Shown one piece after another: positions 1 through 9,026 of a stretch of DNA of 64,000 nt. The stretch is taken from assembly GCA_028689735.1 (NCBI GenBank), contig JAQVCP010000004.1:44481-108480 (forward strand), read 5' to 3'. Source of the DNA: Hespellia sp. Lineage in GTDB: Bacteria > Bacillota > Clostridia > Lachnospirales > Lachnospiraceae. A model generated the notes under the pieces. That model saw nothing but the letters and a program-made list of their open reading frames with translations, ran no database searches and was not told the origin of the DNA. The position numbers and the translations under genes are program-made. Position 1 is the first letter of the stretch. Every line of letters begins with the position of its first letter.

Positions 1-1
1 G

Positions 2-244
2 CAGAGCGGTATCGTCATGGAGGTCTACACTGATCTGCCGGGAATGCAGCTCTATAGTGGAAACTTCCTTGATCATGTTGTCGGAAAGGATGGCGTTATC
101 TACGACCGGAGACATGGACTTTGCTTTGAGACCCAGTATTTTCCGGATGCTGTCCATCATGAAAATTTTGAAAGTACAATCTGTAATGCCGGAGAGAATT
201 ATCAGACTTCTACGGCGTACAAGTTCCTTTGTAAAAAGTTATAG
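2..244 (+). CDS. galM: aldose 1-epimerase, C-terminal part (truncated by window start)
   Basis: Frame open from base 2; LPGMQLYSGNFLD...GLCFETQYFPDAVHHENF is typical of the GalM C-terminus. Confidence 0.85.
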   Translation, partial: QSGIVMEVYTDLPGMQLYSGNFLDHVVGKDGVIYDRRHGLCFETQYFPDAVHHENFESTICNAGENYQTSTAYKFLCKKL

Positions 245-255
245 AAAGAGGTTTT

Positions 256-2328
256 ATGGCAAAATCAGTTTATATTGCGGAGAAACCAAGTGTGGCACAG
301 GAATTTGCCAAGGTTTTGAAGCTGAATACAAGAAGAAAAGATGGATATCTGGAATCGGATGACGCGATTGTCACCTGGTGTGTGGGACATCTCGTCACCA
401 TGAGTTATCCGGAAGCTTATGATCCAAGCCTAAAAAGGTGGAGTCTGAACACTCTGCCTTTTATTCCGCAGGAATTTAAATACGAAGTGATTCCTTCGGT
501 GGCAAAACAGTTCAAAATTGTAGAAGGAATCCTGAATCGTGAGGATGTTGATACGATTTATGTATGTACTGACTCCGGACGCGAGGGGGAATACATTTAC
601 CGTCTTGTGAAGCAGATGGCGAATGTGACCGACAAGAAGGAGAAACGGGTGTGGATTGACTCCCAGACAGAGGACGAGATTCTTCGCGGTATCAAGGAGG
701 CGAAGGATATCTCGGAATACGACAATATCAGCGCCTCTGCCTATCTGAGAGCCAAGGAGGATTATCTGATGGGAATCAATTTCTCCCGCCTGCTTACCCT
801 GAAATACGGCAACAGTATATCCAATTATCTTCATACGAAGTATGCGGTGCTCTCGGTGGGACGGGTCATGACCTGTGTACTGGGAATGGTGGTCAGGAGA
901 GAACGTGAGGTCCGTGAGTTTGTTAAGACACCATTCTACCGTGTCATCAGTACAATAGATGCCCAGGGGAAGAGTGTGGAAGGCGAATGGCGTGCAGTAA
1001 AAGGTTCCCGTTATTTTGAGTCTCTGGAGCTTTATAAGGAAAATGGGTTCAAGAAGAAGGAAAAGGCACAGGAACTGATAGATTATGTCTCAGAAGAAAA
1101 GCCTGTAGAATGCACAGTTGCCTCCATTGAGAAAAAGAAAGAAAAAAAGAATCCGCCGCTTCTCTACAATCTGGCAGAATTACAGAATGAATGTTCCAAA
1201 CGATTTAAAATCAGCCCGGATGAGACCTTGCGCATTGTACAGGAATTATATGAGAAAAAGCTGGTTACTTATCCGAGAACGGATGCCAGAGTTCTTTCCA
1301 CTGCGGTGGCAAAAGAGATACACAAGAATCTCAATGGCCTGATGAAATATACTCCGGCTGTACCATTTCTCCAGCAGATTGTAAAGCTGGGCTCCTACAA
1401 AGGTCTTGAAAAGACCCGCTATGTGAACGATAAGCAGATTACAGACCACTATGCAATCGTACCGACCGGACAGGGGCTAAGTGCCCTCTCAGCAGTGCCG
1501 CCTACGGCTGCCAAGGTATACGATGTGATTGTCCGAAGATTTTTGAGTATCTTCTATCCACCGGCGGTTTATCAGAAGGTAAGCATTGTGACAAAAATTC
1601 GGGAAGAAAGTTTTTTCTCTACGTTTAAAGTGCTTGCAGAAGAAGGGTATCTTGCAATTACCGGAATCCCCGGTGCAAAAAAGGCGGGAAATGATGCCGA
1701 TGCAGCAGAGGATTCCGGAGAGGGAGAGGATTCTCAGGGGAATCTGGATACCGAATTTTTTGCCGTAGTACAGAGCCTGAAGAAAGGTGCGCTGCTTTCG
1801 GTAAAGGAGCTGAACATCAAAGAAGGTGAGACATCCCCGCCGAAGCGATATAATTCAGGCTCATTGATTCTGGCCATGGAAAATGCGGGGCAGCTGATTG
1901 AAGATGAGGAGCTCCGCGCCCAGATGAAAGGGAGCGGAATCGGAACCAGTGCGACCCGGGCCGAGATTCTGAAGAAGCTTGTGAATATTGAGTATCTTGC
2001 CCTGAATAAAAAGACACAGATTATCACACCGACCCTGCAGGGGGAGATGGTATTTGATGTGGTCAATCACTCCATCAAATCCCTGCTCAACCCGGAACTG
2101 ACAGCCAGCTGGGAAAAAGGTCTGAATTATGTTGCAGAGGGCAGCATAACATCAGATGAGTACATGAAAAAGCTGGATCATTTTATTATCAGCAGAACCC
2201 AGGGGGTGTTGAGGCTCAACAACCAGTATCAGCTGCGGGGATGTTACGACCATGCGGCAGCATTTTATAAGAAGCCAGCTGCAGGGCGAACTGCAGACCG
2301 TTCGGTAAAGTCTAAAAAAGAAGCATAA
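256..2328 (+). CDS. topB: DNA topoisomerase III (type IA)
   Basis: 690 aa; AEKPSVAQEFAKVL Toprim start, LVTYPRTDARVLS active-site region, GIGTSATRAEILKKL. Confidence 0.93.
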   Translation: MAKSVYIAEKPSVAQEFAKVLKLNTRRKDGYLESDDAIVTWCVGHLVTMSYPEAYDPSLKRWSLNTLPFIPQEFKYEVIPSVAKQFKIVEGILNREDVDTIYVCTDSGREGEYIYRLVKQMANVTDKKEKRVWIDSQTEDEILRGIKEAKDISEYDNISASAYLRAKEDYLMGINFSRLLTLKYGNSISNYLHTKYAVLSVGRVMTCVLGMVVRREREVREFVKTPFYRVISTIDAQGKSVEGEWRAVKGSRYFESLELYKENGFKKKEKAQELIDYVSEEKPVECTVASIEKKKEKKNPPLLYNLAELQNECSKRFKISPDETLRIVQELYEKKLVTYPRTDARVLSTAVAKEIHKNLNGLMKYTPAVPFLQQIVKLGSYKGLEKTRYVNDKQITDHYAIVPTGQGLSALSAVPPTAAKVYDVIVRRFLSIFYPPAVYQKVSIVTKIREESFFSTFKVLAEEGYLAITGIPGAKKAGNDADAAEDSGEGEDSQGNLDTEFFAVVQSLKKGALLSVKELNIKEGETSPPKRYNSGSLILAMENAGQLIEDEELRAQMKGSGIGTSATRAEILKKLVNIEYLALNKKTQIITPTLQGEMVFDVVNHSIKSLLNPELTASWEKGLNYVAEGSITSDEYMKKLDHFIISRTQGVLRLNNQYQLRGCYDHAAAFYKKPAAGRTADRSVKSKKEA

Positions 2329-2411
2329 GACGGGAATGAAACAGACAGATACCATCCGCTGTACACAGCTTGGAAAGCATGAAGAGAATGAAAAAAGCGA
2401 GGAAGAATAAA

Positions 2412-3083
2412 ATGAATGAAATGAAAATCAAAGAATTATACAATTTGGACGAAACCATCGCGAAAGACTTATTCAAGGATGCAGAATATCCTTGGGAAGT
2501 ACTTCCCAACATCAGCAATTTTATTATGGAGCTTGGAAACACACTAAGTGAAGAAGAATACGAAAAACGTGGGGAGAATGTCTGGATTGCGAAATCTGCA
2601 AAAGTGGCACCGACTGCATTTATTAACGGCCCTGCAATTATTGGAAAGGAAGCGGAAGTGCGTCACTGTGCATTTATCCGTGGAAATGCAATCGTCGGAG
2701 AAGGTGCTGTCGTAGGAAATTCTACAGAATTAAAAAATGTGGTACTTTTCAATAAAGTGCAGGTTCCACATTACAATTACGTGGGCGACTCGATTCTTGG
2801 ATACAAATCACACATGGGCGCAGGTTCCATCACTTCCAATGTGAAATCAGATAAGAAACTTGTTGTTTTAAAGACCCCGGAAGGAGAGATTAAGACTGGC
2901 ATGAAGAAATTCGGTGCAATGCTCGGGGATGAAGTAGAAGTTGGATGCGGAAGTATCCTGAATCCGGGAAGTGTAATCGGAAGCCATACGAATATTTATC
3001 CATTATCCATGGTCAGAGGTTTTGTTCCTGCAGGAAGTATTTATAAAAAGCAGGGCGAAGTCGTGGAAAAGAGTGAGAAGTAG
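2412..3083 (+). CDS. left-handed beta-helix (hexapeptide repeat) acyltransferase / UDP-GlcNAc pyrophosphorylase-like protein
   Basis: Hexapeptide pattern AFINGPAIIGKEAEVRHCAFIRGNAIVGEGAVVGNS; start chosen at 2412 after GAGGAAG (ORF extends to 2370). Confidence 0.75.
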   Translation: MNEMKIKELYNLDETIAKDLFKDAEYPWEVLPNISNFIMELGNTLSEEEYEKRGENVWIAKSAKVAPTAFINGPAIIGKEAEVRHCAFIRGNAIVGEGAVVGNSTELKNVVLFNKVQVPHYNYVGDSILGYKSHMGAGSITSNVKSDKKLVVLKTPEGEIKTGMKKFGAMLGDEVEVGCGSILNPGSVIGSHTNIYPLSMVRGFVPAGSIYKKQGEVVEKSEK

Positions 3084-3144
3084 ATTGAATTGGGCGATGT
3101 CCGGTGGTTTTCTGACATTCATATGAGTTTTAGAGCCGGTTAGT

Positions 3145-3193
3145 AAAAAAGTGTGATTTGACAAGAAATGCTTTTTGTCAAATCACACTTTTT
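3145..3193. terminator. intrinsic (bidirectional) terminator between convergent genes
   Basis: AAAAAGTGTGATTTGACAA / TTGTCAAATCACACTTTTT long perfect stem with T-tract. Confidence 0.85.
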
Positions 3194-3280
3194 ATTTATC
3201 GTCTCTTAACGAAATATGACCAGAAGAAAATCACCAGACAATCCCCCCGTTTTCAAGAACCTCCAACGCTCAAGTATTCC

Positions 3281-4447
3281 TTAAATTCTCTTATCCATGA
3301 GTGCATGAATTTTATCAGTTGGATTGAGTACCTGGCTGATGGTGATGTCGTGGTTCATGGAATCAATGATGAGTGCGAGGAATTTACTCATATCGGCAAC
3401 CACCATATATGGCTTTTCTTTTATAATTGGCGGAAGATAGATAAGGTTTGTTACAACAACCCTGCTTACATATCCTTTTTCATAGTATTCATCAAACCTG
3501 TCAAAGCCTTCCGTAAAGAGACCGAAAGTGGTGCATACGAATACTTTGTCGGCACCCCGTTCTTTCAGCTGCTTGGCAACATCGAGCATGCTCTCACCGG
3601 AGGAAATCATATCATCGATGATGAGTACATTTTTCCCGGCGACATCGTCGCCTAAGAAGTCATGGGCAACAATGGGATTCTTGCCATTGACCATAACGGA
3701 ATAGTCACGGCGCTTGTAGAACATTCCCATGTTGACTCCGAGGACATTGGAAAAATACACTGCACGCGGCATTGCCCCTTCGTCCGGGCTGATGACCATA
3801 AGATGGTCTTTGTCAATTGGAATATCCGGTTCTGTGTGAAACAGGGCTTTCATGAACTGGTAGGCAGGACTGAAGGTGTCAAATCCTTTGAGCGGAATAG
3901 CATTTTGTACACGTGGATCGTGTGCATCAAAAGTAATGATGTTGGTTACGCCCATATTGGTCAGCTCCTTCAGACCCATTGCACAGTCCAGGGATTCCCG
4001 CTTCGTACGCTTATGCTGTCTGCTCTCATATAAAAATGGCATAATGACAGTGATTCGCTTGGCCTTGCCTGTCGCAGCCGAGATAATACGCTTCAGATCC
4101 TGAAAATGATCATCTGGCGACATATGATTCTCATGTCCGTTCACTGTGTAGGTGAGGGAGTAATTACATACGTCGACCATGATATACAGATCTACTCCGC
4201 GGATGGATTCGCCAAGATGGCCCTTTGCCTCACCCGTACCGAAACGGGGACAGTCTGCCTTTGCAAGATAATTGTCTGTGCTGTAATTTACATACAGAGG
4301 GGAATCAGAATTTTCGTGTTTTGCATTCTTACGAAAAGAAACAATATAATCATTTACGCTTTTTCCGAGTTCCTTACAGCTGTCGAGCGCAACAATCTTC
4401 ATTGGTGCAACAGGAAGGGTTTTCTCTAAATATTCTATATTTGACAT
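3281..4447 (-). CDS. prs: ribose-phosphate pyrophosphokinase, divergent long form (388 aa)
   Basis: SIRGVDLYIMVDVC, VLIIDDMISSGESM PRPP loop; start set at MSNIEY (4447) after GGAG. Confidence 0.85.
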   Translation of the reverse strand: MSNIEYLEKTLPVAPMKIVALDSCKELGKSVNDYIVSFRKNAKHENSDSPLYVNYSTDNYLAKADCPRFGTGEAKGHLGESIRGVDLYIMVDVCNYSLTYTVNGHENHMSPDDHFQDLKRIISAATGKAKRITVIMPFLYESRQHKRTKRESLDCAMGLKELTNMGVTNIITFDAHDPRVQNAIPLKGFDTFSPAYQFMKALFHTEPDIPIDKDHLMVISPDEGAMPRAVYFSNVLGVNMGMFYKRRDYSVMVNGKNPIVAHDFLGDDVAGKNVLIIDDMISSGESMLDVAKQLKERGADKVFVCTTFGLFTEGFDRFDEYYEKGYVSRVVVTNLIYLPPIIKEKPYMVVADMSKFLALIIDSMNHDITISQVLNPTDKIHALMDKRI

Positions 4448-4560
4448 TTTTTCTCCTAAATAGTTCGACTTATGTGTAAAATAAAACATACAGTTCATTT
4501 ATATCATTTTTTGACAATAAATTCAAGGAAAAAGGTGTGAAACAGTAACAATAAGATGTG

Positions 4561-4590
4561 TTGGACTGGAAGAAAACCCTGTGTTATAAT
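4561..4590 (+). promoter_or_regulatory. sigma-A-type promoter for DUF512 gene
   Basis: TTGGAC - 18 nt - TATAAT, about 26 nt before the CDS start. Confidence 0.6.
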
Positions 4591-4615
4591 AGGATGGAAT
4601 ATAAAGGAGATGTTT

Positions 4616-5932
4616 ATGAAAAAGATAGAACATGTTGTCAATCAAGTGTTGGCGGGCAGCATTGCAGAAGAGATGGGCATTGAGCCAGGCGATAAACTTC
4701 TAAGTATCAATGAGAATTTGATTGAAGATGTTTTTGATTATCATTTCTATGTGAATGATGAAGAGATTGTTTTACTGATAGAGAAAGAATCCGGAGAACA
4801 GTGGGAACTGGATATTGAGAAGGATCCGGAAGAGGATCTTGGGATAGAGTTTGAACAGAGTCTGATGGATGAATATCGATCCTGCCGCAATAAGTGTATG
4901 TTCTGTTTTATTGATCAGATGCCGAAGGGGATGCGCGACACCTTGTACTTTAAGGATGATGATTCGCGGCTTTCTTTTTTACAGGGGAATTATATTACAT
5001 TGACCAATATGAGCGAGGAGGATGTGCGCAGGATTGTGCGGTATCATCTGGAACCGATTAATATTTCGTTTCATACCACGAATCCGGAGCTTCGATGTAA
5101 GATGCTGAACAACCGTTTTGCGGGAGAGGCGCTGGATAAGGTTCAGATTCTTTATGACGGCGGAATTGAGATGAATGGTCAGATTGTTCTCTGTAAGGGT
5201 GTGAATGACGGAGCAGAGCTGGAGCGGACAATCTCGGACCTGACCAGGTATCTGCCATATCTGCAGAGTGTATCGGTGGTGCCGGTGGGACTGACCAAGT
5301 TCCGGGATGGCTTGTATCCGCTGGAATCATTTTCCCAGGAGGATGCAAGGGAGGTCCTTGGCATTATCCATAAGTGGCAGAAAAAGGTTTATGAGGAATA
5401 TGGCTTTCATTTTATTCATGCCGGGGATGAATGGTATATCCTTGCCAAAGAAGAGCTTCCGGAAGAGCGCCGATATGACGGTTATCTCCAATTGGAGAAT
5501 GGCGTCGGGATGATGAGGCTTCTTGAAAATGAATTTCAGGAGGCAGTTGATGGGGTGGTGCCGGATGAAGGCAGCTGTGAGGTGTCAATTGCAACCGGAT
5601 ATCTTGCCTATGATTTTATCAGGGAGATGCTGGAGGTGCTTTTGCAGAAGCTTCCGAACCACAAGGTGAATTTGTATCGGATTCGCAATGATTTTTTTGG
5701 AGAGAAGATTACTGTTGCAGGGCTGATTACAGGGACAGACTTGATCAGCCAACTTAAAGGACAGCCTTTGGGTGAGCGTCTGTTGCTCCCGTGCAGTATG
5801 TTCAAAAACGGAGAGAATGTTTTTCTGGATGATATTACATTAGAAGAAGTGGAAGAAGCGCTTCAGATCAAAGTGAAGATTGTACAGTCAAGCGGACAGG
5901 ATTTGGTGGATGCAATTGCCAGAAGTTCGTGA
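4616..5932 (+). CDS. DUF512-family radical SAM protein with N-terminal PDZ-like domain
   Basis: VNQVLAGSIAEEMGIEPGDKLLSIN (PDZ-like), CRNKCMFCFIDQMPKGMRDTLYFKDDDSRLSF (CX3CX2C Fe-S motif). Confidence 0.88.
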   Translation: MKKIEHVVNQVLAGSIAEEMGIEPGDKLLSINENLIEDVFDYHFYVNDEEIVLLIEKESGEQWELDIEKDPEEDLGIEFEQSLMDEYRSCRNKCMFCFIDQMPKGMRDTLYFKDDDSRLSFLQGNYITLTNMSEEDVRRIVRYHLEPINISFHTTNPELRCKMLNNRFAGEALDKVQILYDGGIEMNGQIVLCKGVNDGAELERTISDLTRYLPYLQSVSVVPVGLTKFRDGLYPLESFSQEDAREVLGIIHKWQKKVYEEYGFHFIHAGDEWYILAKEELPEERRYDGYLQLENGVGMMRLLENEFQEAVDGVVPDEGSCEVSIATGYLAYDFIREMLEVLLQKLPNHKVNLYRIRNDFFGEKITVAGLITGTDLISQLKGQPLGERLLLPCSMFKNGENVFLDDITLEEVEEALQIKVKIVQSSGQDLVDAIARSS

Positions 5933-5975
5933 ATACAAAGATTGTGAGTTATAACATAGAATAAGGAGAAAAAGA

Positions 5976-7304
5976 ATGAGTAAACCAGTAGTGGCCATTG
6001 TTGGACGGCCGAATGTAGGAAAATCTACCCTCTTTAATGCAATTGCAGGAGAGTTGATTTCAATTGTAAAGGATACCCCGGGAGTGACAAGAGACCGTAT
6101 TTATGCGGAAGTGTCATGGCTTGATAAGGATTTCACCCTGATTGATACCGGTGGTATCGAACCGGATACAAAGGATGTGATTCTCTCGCAGATGAGAGAC
6201 CAGGCGCAGATTGCCATTGACACCGCAGATGTTATTATCTTCATTACAGATGTACGGCAGGGACTTGTGGATTCTGATTCCAAGGTTGCTGATATGCTCA
6301 GACGTTCCGGAAAACCGGTAGTGCTGGTAGTCAACAAGGTGGATGATTTTAAGAAATTTATGCCGGATGTCTATGAGTTCTATAATCTGGGAATCGGTGA
6401 TCCCGTTCCAGTATCAGCAGCTTCCAGACTGGGAATCGGAGATATGTTAGATCAGGTTACCGCACAATTTCCACAGGGAGGCGCAGAGACAGAGGAGGAT
6501 GACAGACCGAGAATTGCCATTGTAGGAAAGCCGAATGTAGGAAAATCCTCCATTATCAATAAACTTCTCGGAGAGAATCGTGTGATTGTATCGGATGTGG
6601 CTGGCACCACAAGAGATGCTATTGATACGGCCATCAAACACAACGGCAAGGAATATGTATTTATTGATACAGCAGGACTTCGAAGAAAAAGCAAGATTAA
6701 GGAAGAGCTGGAGCGCTATAGCATTATCCGTACTGTCACCGCTGTGGAGAGAGCAGATGTGGTCTTGATTGTAATCGATGCTACAGAAGGTGTTACCGAG
6801 CAGGATGCGAAGATTGCAGGAATTGCCCATGAGCGCGGAAAAGGCGTGATTATCGTGGTGAATAAGTGGGATGCCATCGAAAAGAACGACAAGACGATGA
6901 AGGAATATGAGAATAAGGTCCGTACGGTCCTTGCTTATATGCCGTACGCTGAGATTATGTACGTGTCAGCGGAGACTGGACAGAGACTTCCGAAGATTTA
7001 TGATATGATAGACGTAGTCATTGAGAATCAGAATCTACGCATCGCCACCGGAGTGCTCAACGAGATCATGATGGAGGCGATGGCACTGAATCAGCCGCCG
7101 TCAGACAAAGGAAAGCGCCTGAAGCTTTACTACATCACACAGGTGACGGTAAAGCCGCCGACATTTGTTATCTTTGTAAATGATAAGGAATTGATGCATT
7201 TTTCTTACACCAGATATCTGGAGAACAAGATCAGAGAGGCCTTTGGATTTAAGGGAACATCATTAAGATTCTTTATCCGTGAGAGAAAAGAAAAGGAGCG
7301 TTAG
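5976..7304 (+). CDS. der: ribosome biogenesis GTPase Der (EngA)
   Basis: Two tandem G domains: GRPNVGKSTLFNAI and GKPNVGKSSIINKL, KH-like C-terminus. Confidence 0.97.
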   Translation: MSKPVVAIVGRPNVGKSTLFNAIAGELISIVKDTPGVTRDRIYAEVSWLDKDFTLIDTGGIEPDTKDVILSQMRDQAQIAIDTADVIIFITDVRQGLVDSDSKVADMLRRSGKPVVLVVNKVDDFKKFMPDVYEFYNLGIGDPVPVSAASRLGIGDMLDQVTAQFPQGGAETEEDDRPRIAIVGKPNVGKSSIINKLLGENRVIVSDVAGTTRDAIDTAIKHNGKEYVFIDTAGLRRKSKIKEELERYSIIRTVTAVERADVVLIVIDATEGVTEQDAKIAGIAHERGKGVIIVVNKWDAIEKNDKTMKEYENKVRTVLAYMPYAEIMYVSAETGQRLPKIYDMIDVVIENQNLRIATGVLNEIMMEAMALNQPPSDKGKRLKLYYITQVTVKPPTFVIFVNDKELMHFSYTRYLENKIREAFGFKGTSLRFFIRERKEKER

Positions 7305-7305
7305 T

Positions 7306-7947
7306 ATGGTAAGGTTAGTTTGTGTTATAATCGGCTATCTCTTCGGTCTGTTTCAGACGGGATATCTGTATGGAAAAATGCAGCATGTTGACATCAGAAA
7401 AATGGGAAGTGGCAATGCAGGCAGTACCAATGCACTCCGGGTTCTGGGAGTGAAGGCCGGAGCAATCACATTTTTTGGAGACTTCATGAAATGTATTTTG
7501 GCAATTGTTTTGGTCCGTGTCCTGTTTAAGGGCAGCCACTCAGATATGCTCCCGTTATTATCACTCTACGCCGGAATTGGCGCGACGCTGGGACACAATT
7601 TCCCATTCTACCTGAAGTTTAAGGGAGGGAAGGGAATCGCAGTGCTCGCAGGACTTCTGGTGGCTACGAATATCTGGATGACGCTGATCTGCCTGATCGC
7701 ATTTGTGGCTGTGGTATATTTCACACGATATATTTCAGCCGGCTCCCTTCTGGTGGCATTTTTATTTGCACTTCAGGTCATCATCTACGGGGCAATGGGT
7801 GTATTCCATTTGGCAGGAAATCTGCAGCTTGAGATGGACATTCTGGCAATCCTTGTGATGGCACTGGCGTGGTATCGGCACAGAGCCAATATCCAGAGGC
7901 TGCTCACAGGAACAGAAAATAAATTCAGCTTTAAAAAGAAATCATAA
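7306..7947 (+). CDS. plsY: glycerol-3-phosphate acyltransferase PlsY
   Basis: GSGNAGSTNALRVLG, LGHNFPFYLKFKGGKGIA. Confidence 0.95.
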   Translation: MVRLVCVIIGYLFGLFQTGYLYGKMQHVDIRKMGSGNAGSTNALRVLGVKAGAITFFGDFMKCILAIVLVRVLFKGSHSDMLPLLSLYAGIGATLGHNFPFYLKFKGGKGIAVLAGLLVATNIWMTLICLIAFVAVVYFTRYISAGSLLVAFLFALQVIIYGAMGVFHLAGNLQLEMDILAILVMALAWYRHRANIQRLLTGTENKFSFKKKS

Positions 7948-7959
7948 AGGGGATTGGTT

Positions 7960-8976
7960 ATGGCAAAAGCAGGTGTGATCGGTGCTGGCAGTTGGGGAAC
8001 AGCACTTGCAATTTTATTATGTGATAATGGACATGAAGTGACATTGTGGTCTTATAAACCTCAGGAAGCACAGCAGATACAGATGGAGAGGGAACACAAA
8101 AGCAAGCTTCCGGGAATCAGACTGCCGGATTCGCTGCAGGTGAGCAGTGACTTAGAACATTCTGTGAAAGGAATGGATGTTATCGTGCTTGCAGTTCCAT
8201 CCACAGCAGTACGGATGACAGCTGCCAAGATGAAGGCGTTTACTGCACCGGGACAGATTATCGTAGATGTGGCAAAGGGAATTGAAGAGGGGACGCTGAT
8301 GACTCTCTCAGAGCAGATTTGTCAGGAGATTCCGAAGGCAGAGGTGGCTGTGTTATCCGGGCCCAGTCATGCGGAGGAAGTGTCCAGACATTTACCGACA
8401 ATTTGTGTAGTGGGAGCGAAGAAGAAAGCCACAGCAGAATATCTGCAGAGTATGTTCATGAATAAGGTGTTTCGTGTCTATACCAGCCCGGATATGCTGG
8501 GAATCGAGATTGGCGGGGCGTTGAAAAATGTAATCGCACTGGCGGCTGGAATCGCAGATGGACTGGGCTATGGTGATAACACCAAAGCTGCGCTTATCAC
8601 CCGTGGAATTGCAGAAATCACCAGACTTGGAACCAAAATGGGCGGCAAGTCAGAGACATTTTCCGGCTTGACCGGAATGGGTGATCTGATTGTGACCTGT
8701 GCCAGTATGCACAGCCGTAACCGCAGAGCTGGTATCCTGCTTGGTCAGGGGAAGACAGCAGATGAGGCAATGAAAGAAGTCAACATGGTGGTGGAGGGTG
8801 TCTATTCGGCAAAAGCGGCGAAGAAGCTGGCGGAAGAATATGACACAGACATGCCGATTGTGGAACAGGTTAATCAAGTACTTTTTGGCGGAAAAGATGT
8901 AAAAGAAGCAGTAGAAGAGCTGATGCTCCGGGATGGAAGAATTGAACATTCTTCTCTTCCATGGGAAGAAGCATAA
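7960..8976 (+). CDS. gpsA: glycerol-3-phosphate dehydrogenase [NAD(P)+]
   Basis: GAGSWGTALAILL, GPSHAEEVSRHLPT, GLGYGDNTKAALITRG. Confidence 0.97.
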   Translation: MAKAGVIGAGSWGTALAILLCDNGHEVTLWSYKPQEAQQIQMEREHKSKLPGIRLPDSLQVSSDLEHSVKGMDVIVLAVPSTAVRMTAAKMKAFTAPGQIIVDVAKGIEEGTLMTLSEQICQEIPKAEVAVLSGPSHAEEVSRHLPTICVVGAKKKATAEYLQSMFMNKVFRVYTSPDMLGIEIGGALKNVIALAAGIADGLGYGDNTKAALITRGIAEITRLGTKMGGKSETFSGLTGMGDLIVTCASMHSRNRRAGILLGQGKTADEAMKEVNMVVEGVYSAKAAKKLAEEYDTDMPIVEQVNQVLFGGKDVKEAVEELMLRDGRIEHSSLPWEEA

Positions 8977-8981
8977 TTAAG

Positions 8982-9021
8982 TACCCCCTTGCATACACTG
9001 GTATCAGTAAGCAAGGGGGTA
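8982..9021 (+). promoter_or_regulatory. hairpin covering the spoIVA ribosome-binding site
   Basis: TACCCCCTTGC (8982-8992) perfectly complementary to GCAAGGGGGTA (9011-9021); inner ACTG-GTAT-CAGT; the GGGGG doubles as the SD for ATG 9027. Confidence 0.75.
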
Positions 9022-9026
9022 TTATT

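Noticed and set aside
3158-4479. Four plus-strand ORFs opposite prs
   Set aside because: Overlap a full-length divergent PRPP synthetase on the minus strand; no independent support.
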